The position numbers were made by a program, and so were the translations under genes. 39,361 bases of DNA, taken from Chromatiales bacterium. Lineage in GTDB: Bacteria; Pseudomonadota; Gammaproteobacteria; SZUA-152. Location of the stretch: positions 1-39,361 of the forward strand of contig JALSGT010000155.1 in the NCBI GenBank assembly GCA_026982555.1. Direction: 5' to 3'. The notes below the pieces were generated by a model. That model did not search any database and was not told the origin of the DNA. It was given only the letters and a program-made list of their open reading frames with translations. Positions 33,626 through 39,361 of this stretch are shown one piece after another. Position 1 is the stretch's first letter. Each line of letters begins with the position of its first letter.

Positions 33626-34998
33626 TGACGTGCCCGTTGCACTGCTGCACGCACTTGCGCAGGTGCTGTACCGCCAAGGTGATCACGCGCTGCCACCGAA
33701 CCTTCCAGCGTCAGCACCTCAAATACGTCCTGCTGAACTTTGTCAGAAAACCCCTGTAATTCTTCCAGTGACATTTCTGCCAGATCACGCCCGGTATCCA
33801 CCCCCAGACGCACCGCCTTGCCCACCACTTCATGTGCATCACGAAACGGGACACCCTGGCGCACCAGATAGTCGGCCAGATCCGTGGCCGTGGAAAAACC
33901 GCGCCGCGCAGCTTCACGCATGTTGTCACGTTTGGCACTGAGTGCGGGAATCATATCTGCAAACACCCGTAAACTGGCACGCAGGTTGTCCACGGTATCG
34001 AACAGCGGTTCTTTGTCTTCCTGGTTGTCTTTGTTGTAGGCCAGCGGCTGGCCTTTCATCAGCATTAACAAACTCATCAGGTTGCCGGTGACACGACCGG
34101 TTTTGCCACGGATCAACTCCGGCACATCAGGATTCTTTTTCTGCGGCATGATGGAAGAACCTGTGCAAAAACTGTCGCCTAACTCGATAAAATCAAACTG
34201 TGCCGAAGCCCAGAGAATGATTTCTTCGGAGAAACGCGACAAATGCATCATGATCAGCGCGGCAGCCGACACAAACTCGATAGCAAAATCCCGGTCACTC
34301 ACCGAATCCAGCGAGTTTTCCGTAGGTGCATCGAAACCCAGCAGTTGCGCCGTGTAGTCACGATCAATGGGGTAGGAAGTACCGGCCAGTGCGGCAGCAC
34401 CCAGTGGCATGACATTGGTACGTCTGGCACAGTCTGTGAGACGGCCATGGTCACGTTTGAGATTTTCAAACCAGGCCAGCAAATGATGCCCGAAGGTAAC
34501 CGGTTGCGCTGTCTGCAAGTGGGTAAACCCGGGCATGATGGTGTCCGCCTCCTGATCAGCCAAATCCACCAGCGCAATTTGCAGGCGCGTCAACTCGGCG
34601 AGACAAGCTTGCAATTCGTCCCGCAGATACAGTCGGATATCCGTGGCCACCTGATCGTTACGTGACCGACCCGTGTGCAGTTTTTTGCCCACGTCACCGA
34701 TATTTTCGATAAGCCGTGCCTCAATATTCATGTGTACGTCTTCGCGCGCAACAGACCACGCAAACTCGCCAGCCTCGATTTCTGTTTTGATCACTGCCAG
34801 CCCGGCAACGATGGCGTCACGTTCATTATTCGTGAGCACACCCGCTTTCGCCAACATGGTGGCATGGGCAACCGAGCCCGCGATATCGTGGGCATAAAGA
34901 CGCTTATCAAAGGTCACTGAGGCGGTAAAAGCCTCAACAAAGGCGTCAGTAGGTTCGGTGAAGCGCCCACCCCAAGGCTTTTCCACGTTGTCATTCAT
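33607..34998 (-). CDS. argH: argininosuccinate lyase
   Basis: ArgH splits argininosuccinate into arginine and fumarate, the last step of arginine synthesis. It has the superfamily signature [12 protein letters not shown] (280-291) with the catalytic Ser, the catalytic His160 in [16 protein letters not shown], and VHMNIEARL and [14 protein letters not shown] near residues 88-120. The length of 463 is standard. AGGTAAG stands six bases ahead of the ATG at 34998. The gene is divergent from the algZ gene, the conserved order of Pseudomonas and relatives. Confidence 0.97.
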   Translation of the reverse strand: MNDNVEKPWGGRFTEPTDAFVEAFTASVTFDKRLYAHDIAGSVAHATMLAKAGVLTNNERDAIVAGLAVIKTEIEAGEFAWSVAREDVHMNIEARLIENIGDVGKKLHTGRSRNDQVATDIRLYLRDELQACLAELTRLQIALVDLADQEADTIMPGFTHLQTAQPVTFGHHLLAWFENLKRDHGRLTDCARRTNVMPLGAAALAGTSYPIDRDYTAQLLGFDAPTENSLDSVSDRDFAIEFVSAAALIMMHLSRFSEEIILWASAQFDFIELGDSFCTGSSIMPQKKNPDVPELIRGKTGRVTGNLMSLLMLMKGQPLAYNKDNQEDKEPLFDTVDNLRASLRVFADMIPALSAKRDNMREAARRGFSTATDLADYLVRQGVPFRDAHEVVGKAVRLGVDTGRDLAEMSLEELQGFSDKVQQDVFEVLTLEGSVAARDHLGGTAPAQVRAAVQRARQWLSAN

Positions 34999-35157
34999 GC
35001 GTTTCTTACCTGATAATAATGCTGACTAATATTATTGATTCGTTACATTCACACCGCTCAAGCTGACGCGCAGTATAGACGATATTAAGGGGGATCATAA
35101 TCCTGGAATCCGGAACAATAGCTCCCTGGCCTCCGCTTCGTTACACTTGATGCCACT

Positions 35158-36276
35158 ATGACAAGCACCTCTGACGCAAAAAACAGCACCCAAACAGACA
35201 ATTTTTTCCTGCCGGATTTCTGTAATGTGCGCATGGTGTTTGCGGTGGTGATCATCGGCGAACTGCTGGCTATTGTACTCACTCTTTCCCCCTTGCGCAG
35301 CAACGGTGACCGCTGGAATGATCTCAGCATTATCTCTCTGTTTGTGCAGTGGGTGGCGCTCAGCAGTGCGGGCATTCTTTGCCTCGCCCGCCCGCGACTG
35401 GCCCGCATGAAAGAAACTCACGCCGCCGCTATCAGCTATTTACTGTTATTGCTGACTACCCTGGTGATTACCGAAGCCGCATTTATCATTGGCGCTTACC
35501 TGCAACTGGAAAACTGGAGCAGCAATTTCTGGCTGCTCAGCCACTGGCAGGTGGATCTGTTACTGCGCAACCTCGGCATCAGCGCCATTTTCAGTGCCAT
35601 CGTACTGCGCTTTTTTTACATCCAGCATCAGTGGGAGCAAAATGTGCGTGCCGAAGCACAAGCACGACTACAGGCACTGCAATCACGTATCCGCCCGCAT
35701 TTTTTGTTCAACAGCCTCAATACCATCGCCAGTCTCACTCAAATCAATGCCGATCAGGCCGAAGCTGCGGTAGAAAATCTTGCCGACCTGTTTCGCAACA
35801 ACCTTGCCGATGCCAGCCTGCACATCAGCCTTGAAGATGAATTAAAACTGACACGACGTTACCTTGAAATTGAAAAGTTACGCCTTGGTGAACGCCTGCA
35901 ATTATGTTGGAATGTGGACGGATTACCCGGGGATGCCTCCGTACCACGGCTCATTCTGCAACCCCTGCTGGAAAATGCAATTTACCATGGTATTGAACCC
36001 ATCAACCATGGCGGCACTATCAGCATCGATGGCCGTATCAGTAAAAACACGCTCCACATCAGCATCAGCAACCCTCTGTCACAACAGGAAAGTGTCGAAC
36101 AGCGGCAAGGTAATAAAATTGCCCAGGACAATATTCGCCAGCGCCTGGCCGCTATTTATGGTGAGAATGGAAAATTAAACGTACAGGAAAGTGAGAAAAA
36201 TTATACTATTACACTGATCCTTCCCTACCAGCAAAGCAAACCGGCCGCAACCCGCAAAGAAAAGGTCCATACATGA
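35158..36276 (+). CDS. algZ: sensor histidine kinase, AlgZ/FimS (LytS) type
   Basis: A 372-residue membrane kinase. Four transmembrane helices lie near 26-46, 58-78, 91-113 and 133-155, followed by a cytoplasmic part with His181 in QSRIRPHFLFNSLNTIASL, the PF06580-type phosphorylation site, and LILQPLLENAIYHG as the N box. In Pseudomonas this protein (FimS/AlgZ) acts with AlgR in controlling twitching and alginate. N-terminal NFFLPDFCNVRMV resembles the same family. The stop overlaps the algR start as ATGA. No ribosome binding site is clear at 35158. The target promoters here are unknown. Confidence 0.9.
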   Translation: MTSTSDAKNSTQTDNFFLPDFCNVRMVFAVVIIGELLAIVLTLSPLRSNGDRWNDLSIISLFVQWVALSSAGILCLARPRLARMKETHAAAISYLLLLLTTLVITEAAFIIGAYLQLENWSSNFWLLSHWQVDLLLRNLGISAIFSAIVLRFFYIQHQWEQNVRAEAQARLQALQSRIRPHFLFNSLNTIASLTQINADQAEAAVENLADLFRNNLADASLHISLEDELKLTRRYLEIEKLRLGERLQLCWNVDGLPGDASVPRLILQPLLENAIYHGIEPINHGGTISIDGRISKNTLHISISNPLSQQESVEQRQGNKIAQDNIRQRLAAIYGENGKLNVQESEKNYTITLILPYQQSKPAATRKEKVHT

Positions 36277-37016
36277 AAATCCTCATTGTTGATGATGAGC
36301 CCCTTGCCCGTGTGCGCATGCAACGTCTGCTGCAAAACATCCCTGATACAGAAATAGTGGGTGAAGCCAAAAATGGCAAAGAAGCCCTGTTGAATTCCAG
36401 CATGCGCCATCCCGACATTGTTCTGTTGGATATCCGCATGCCGGAAATGGATGGTTTGGAAATTGCCCTGCACCTTTCACAAATGAAACATCCGCCTGCA
36501 ATAATTTTTACTACCGCCTTCAGCGAACATGCCCTCGCCGCTTTCGAGGCCAATGCTGTGGATTATCTGTTGAAACCAATTCGCCGTGAGCGCCTGGAAG
36601 AAGCCCTTGGCAAGGCACAAAAAATCAACCGCGCACAATTACGGGAACTGGGGAAACAGGAAGAAACCAAACGCGCACGAAGCCATATCAGTGCTTACAT
36701 GAGCGGCAACTTACAACTGGTTCCATCAGAAAATATTTATTATTTCCAGGCCGAACAAAAATATGTTGCCGTACGCCACTCTGATGGCACCCTGCTCATT
36801 GATGATTCATTAAAATCACTGGAAGAAGAATATGGTGATCGCTTCCTGCGCATTCATCGCAACTCACTGGTGGCACTTAAATATGTCGAAAAACTGGAAA
36901 AGAACGCTGAAGGAAAATGCCAAATCTGCTTCCGTGATATCGATGACCGATTGGAAATCAGCCGCCGCATGGTGGCGACTACACGGCGACAGCTCAAGGA
37001 AATGGGAAAAGCCTGA
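36273..37016 (+). CDS. algR: LytTR-family response regulator, AlgR type
   Basis: A 247-residue response regulator. The receiver domain has MKILIVDDEPLARVRMQRLL, the phosphorylated Asp53 in IVLLDIRMPEMDG, and TTAFSEHALAAFEANAVDYL with the conserved Thr and Lys motif LLKPI. The C-terminal LytTR DNA-binding domain (about 140-240) has IYYFQAEQKYVAVRHSDG and FLRIHRNSLVALKYVEKLEK. It follows algZ with a four-base overlap. In Pseudomonas hemC usually follows, but here it does not. It binds DNA in the LytTR manner; targets are not visible in this window. Confidence 0.92.
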   Translation: MKILIVDDEPLARVRMQRLLQNIPDTEIVGEAKNGKEALLNSSMRHPDIVLLDIRMPEMDGLEIALHLSQMKHPPAIIFTTAFSEHALAAFEANAVDYLLKPIRRERLEEALGKAQKINRAQLRELGKQEETKRARSHISAYMSGNLQLVPSENIYYFQAEQKYVAVRHSDGTLLIDDSLKSLEEEYGDRFLRIHRNSLVALKYVEKLEKNAEGKCQICFRDIDDRLEISRRMVATTRRQLKEMGKA

Positions 37017-37480
37017 GCAACCCTTAACAACCCTTAACACTCACCTGTACCGACCCCCTGCATAACAGCAAGCTGCGAAAACTTTATGACCTCGCAACCT
37101 CTTAAATATGAAGTAAATACAAAAGACATAGGGCTTTTAATGTTTTCTTTGTGATCTCTGTGTTTATAACACGCCACTTGCCTCTGACAATATCACTGCC
37201 GCTACCACCATCAACGCTCTCTGACCTACTCATACTTTTCTTAACATTTATTCTCACAAACAGACACTCGCCAAGTAAAAGGCGGAGATATTTTCCGATA
37301 CCGTAGGAAGTTTATCAGGTAAGACTGAGAGCATTGCTGACAAGGTTGAGGGCATTACTTGATTGTCACAAACCAGGCAACAAAGTATATCTGGCAGCTT
37401 GATTTATGAGGGCTCTTATCCCTCACTTGCACTCCTCTTTAATTGAGGAAAAACTTTAATTGTTATATGGAGATAACCTA
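37017..37480. other. intergenic region between algR and the lipoprotein gene
   Basis: This 464-base stretch has no coding frame that I would support. It holds a short tandem repeat AACAACCCTT/AACACTC just after algR (about 37018-37042) and, near 37407-37445, two small stems (GAGGG-CCCTC and CCTC-GAGG) before the start of the next gene. Nothing that matches a known RNA or a promoter clearly. hemC, normally next in this context, is absent. Confidence 0.5.
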
Positions 37481-38746
37481 ATGTTTAATTCACAAAATCA
37501 TAAAGGGCGTTTGATTTCGCACTTTGTTATATACCTATCACGAACGGGCTTTCAATTTTATCGTACATTGCTGCATACGCTGTATGGAGACTCCTCCCAA
37601 CAACGCGCAAAAGGTAATCAGAACATCCCAGTGCGGCCTGCATTTACACACATAAAAGCTGGCAACATATCGACAGTAAGCATTCTCTTTTTTGCCCTGT
37701 TGTTAACAGCATGTGGTGCCGAAGAAAGCAGCAATCATAACCTTGACTCCAGTCTTTCGACACCCATTAACCGTATGCTTACAGGCACTGTCGCAGTGGG
37801 ATTACCCGTAAAAGGGGCTGTTATTATCATCGATACTGATGGCAATACATTAAATACACAAAGTGATACAACCGGAACATATACTGTCAACTTAGATGGC
37901 AGACCCGGTCCTTATCTGATTCGTGTTGAACCCGATGATAGCAATCTGCCTGCTTTATACAGTTACGCCACCGGTTCAGGGGTAACCAATATTACGCCGT
38001 TTACGACGCTGGCACTTTTTCTTGCCTATCAGGGTGATTTTGCTGACTCCTTTAATGACTGGGCTGCGATACATGCCAACTGGAGCCGCATCGATCTCGA
38101 ACAGGCGCACGCTACAATCAACGCCAATTTTGCAACCGACTTGCAAAACGCCGGGGTCGATCCGGTGGTATATGATTTTTTTACGGTCCCCTTCGAGGCC
38201 AATCAAACCGGTATTGATGCCTTCCTCGATAGCTACACAGTCGCTTTTGACTATAATGCCGAAGCATACGACATCACAGATGCTTCAGGTCAACCTGTCG
38301 CGTTTAATGAAAATATCAGCACCGCTAATTATTACATTGGCGCACGATTTCTTCCTGAAGCTGCGACGAACTGGAAACTGACCTGGACACCTGCGTTTAA
38401 TGGCCAACAGGGCGCAACCATGGTTTCGTACCACTCTGGTAATAACATCCCCTGGAACGAAGAACGTTTCAATGAGGTATTCTGGAAAACACTGGCAGAA
38501 ACCCCTTCGCAAACACCCATATGCCGCGAAAGTCCGAACACTTCCTGTAACATTGATATTCGGGTAACTCGGTTGAACACCAACTATGACGTTATCGGCA
38601 ATGGAGAAATAGGTACAATAGTGAGAGGTAGTGGCGCTTACAATTGGAATATGAATGGCTGGTATCAACAGAATGGCCAACCGCGTCAAAATATCAACCT
38701 ATCGACCTCGCATTCTTTTTCGTGGGTTTGGGAACGAATCAATTAA
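37481..38746 (+). CDS. lipoprotein with carboxypeptidase-regulatory-like domain, long N-terminal extension
   Basis: The ATG at 37481 was chosen because GGAG lies about eight bases ahead of it. In the resulting 421-residue protein, a lipoprotein-type signal (ISTVSILFFALLLTAC, Cys78) appears only after about 60 residues that do not look like a signal. A GTG at 37631 would start just before it (MRPAFTHIKAG) and place Cys28 in an ordinary position, but has no ribosome binding site. Following the Cys is a short Ser/Asn linker, then a strand-rich domain near 105-160 (MLTGTVAVGLPVKGAVIIID, TTGTYTVNLDGRPGPYLIRVE) of the carboxypeptidase-regulatory or Big type. The rest, about 165-421, is not recognised. 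It probably sits in the outer membrane. Confidence 0.6.
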   Translation: MFNSQNHKGRLISHFVIYLSRTGFQFYRTLLHTLYGDSSQQRAKGNQNIPVRPAFTHIKAGNISTVSILFFALLLTACGAEESSNHNLDSSLSTPINRMLTGTVAVGLPVKGAVIIIDTDGNTLNTQSDTTGTYTVNLDGRPGPYLIRVEPDDSNLPALYSYATGSGVTNITPFTTLALFLAYQGDFADSFNDWAAIHANWSRIDLEQAHATINANFATDLQNAGVDPVVYDFFTVPFEANQTGIDAFLDSYTVAFDYNAEAYDITDASGQPVAFNENISTANYYIGARFLPEAATNWKLTWTPAFNGQQGATMVSYHSGNNIPWNEERFNEVFWKTLAETPSQTPICRESPNTSCNIDIRVTRLNTNYDVIGNGEIGTIVRGSGAYNWNMNGWYQQNGQPRQNINLSTSHSFSWVWERIN

Positions 38747-38801
38747 GTTGAGATGATTCATTGCGAATAGATTTTCGGATCAAGGCGCATTTTTGTTTAG
38801 C

Positions 38802-38868
38802 ACAAAGGGCTTGAGTGGGATTTCGCTGTTAAGAATAAAACAGTCGATATAACACTTGAGCCCTTTGT
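38802..38868. repeat. nested long inverted repeat, stem of 16 pairs
   Basis: Bases 38802-38817 pair with 38853-38868; 14 of 16 pairs are standard and two are G-U wobble in RNA (the arm is ACAAAGGGCTTGAGTG). Inside the loop a second pair, CTGTT and AACAG, forms a smaller hairpin, giving a nested structure. It lies 55 bases downstream of the lipoprotein stop and is not followed by a clear T-run. It could be a terminator-like structure, an mRNA-stabilising hairpin, or a MITE-like element. Confidence 0.6.
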
Positions 38869-38990
38869 TACACTAAGGATCGCTCGAACAATAATTGTCA
38901 TTTTTGTATGAAGGAAGTCACCCTAAAAGTTGAAACTACCGGACACTGACCCTCGTCAATTTTGTATTGATGGTTTTTTCACCGACACAA

Positions 38991-39016
38991 GGTGGAACCG
39001 CTACGCTTGTTCCACC
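38991..39016 (-). repeat. palindromic intergenic repeat, copy 5
   Basis: The 26-base core has perfect arms GGTGGAAC and GTTCCACC; read on the minus strand the loop is AAGCGTAGCG, identical to copy 3. Here the outer flanks seen in other copies are absent, so it is the shortest copy. It lies between the lipoprotein gene and the acetyltransferase gene. Confidence 0.85.
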
Positions 39017-39169
39017 ATTGACTTAAAAGGAGCCAGTAATACTTGATTTTGCCTCCTGTCATTTCAATGATATCGATGCCATCATCAGTATTCGATGACA
39101 GAAAACACTATTTTTCAATTTTCACGATACACTGTCAAAACGGGACAATAATTTATCAATCCTAAGACG

Positions 39170-39361
39170 ATGAATTACAGAGAGGCAACAGCTGCTGATC
39201 TGGCAGCAATCAAAGCGCTGCTCAACGCCAGCAAGCTACCTTCGAGTGATTGCGATAAACATATTAAAAATTTTATCGTTGTCGAACACAGGGGTAAAGT
39301 CATCGGCTCAGGTGGTCTGGAGGTTTGTGACACTGACGGTCTGGTTCGCTCAATTGTGGTA
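39170..39361 (+). CDS. GNAT-family acetyltransferase, ArsN2-like, N-terminal part (3' end outside window)
   Basis: The first 64 residues read MNYREATAADLAAIKALLNA followed by FIVVEHRGKVIGSGGLEV and LVRSIVV. That order, with an N-terminal helix, a strand holding the phrase VIGSGGLEV and an LVRSIVV strand, is typical of GNAT enzymes; the pattern resembles ArsN2-type arsenic-resistance acetyltransferases, but that is a loose resemblance. The in-frame stop at 39149-39151 shows that the ATG at 39170 is the first possible ATG. The ribosome binding site is weak. The acetyl-CoA binding part is outside the window. Confidence 0.75.
   Translation, partial: MNYREATAADLAAIKALLNASKLPSSDCDKHIKNFIVVEHRGKVIGSGGLEVCDTDGLVRSIVV

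Overview
The window is a chromosomal segment of a Gammaproteobacterium. The best evidence is gene order: ruvB-ybgC-tolQRAB-pal-cpoB-queE-queC, and argH divergent from an algZ-algR pair, arrangements I know from Pseudomonas-like and other gammaproteobacteria. Base composition looks intermediate. I cannot name a genus from sequence alone. There are no insertion sequences, phage genes, tRNAs or CRISPR arrays that I can support.

Layout. 1-354: end of a DUF4160 gene overlapping a DUF2442 gene. 536-916: RNase P RNA (rnpB, minus strand) with a well-spaced promoter. 1077-2816: membrane TPR protein resembling TMTC-type O-mannosyltransferases. 3293-5061: modB-modC without modA. 5219-5333: SRP 4.5S RNA (ffs). 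5564-11106 (minus): gpmI, a membrane/spermidine-synthase-like fusion, a SAM hydroxide adenosyltransferase (DUF62) and the queuosine genes queC and queE. 11251-17793 (minus): the Tol-Pal envelope operon, with ybgC and ruvB. 18003-20674 (minus): copA-copZ copper export. 20969-23023 (minus): an aldolase-Dabb fusion and htpX. 23222-24084: a small hypothetical gene and a yegP-like gene. 24275-28573 (minus): a 1432-residue secreted protein with a beta-helix part and two sets of seven SBBP-type repeats. 28772-29527: an XRE-type regulator. 30009-32593: rhlE and a divergent glycosidase-like lipoprotein. 32606-34998 (minus): argH overlapping a DUF3187 gene. 35158-37016: algZ-algR. 37481-38746: a lipoprotein. 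39170-end: the start of an ArsN2-like acetyltransferase.

Shared themes. The Tol-Pal genes form one close-packed minus-strand block that continues into queE and queC. The queE-queC-DUF62 run, followed by the spermidine-synthase-like gene, brings together several enzymes that use SAM or SAM-like substrates; that link is inference. copA and copZ are translationally overlapped. Five copies of a short palindromic repeat (stems GGTGGAAC/GTTCCACC) are scattered through intergenic DNA, and one of them supplies the stop codon of gpmI.

Most notable: the aldolase-Dabb fusion, in which a zinc-ligand histidine appears to be Tyr; the two-times-seven repeat architecture of the 1432-residue secreted protein; the palindromic repeat family; modBC without modA; ruvB detached from ruvCA behind a dyad; and a nested long hairpin at 38802-38868. 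Most other genes are ordinary housekeeping genes.
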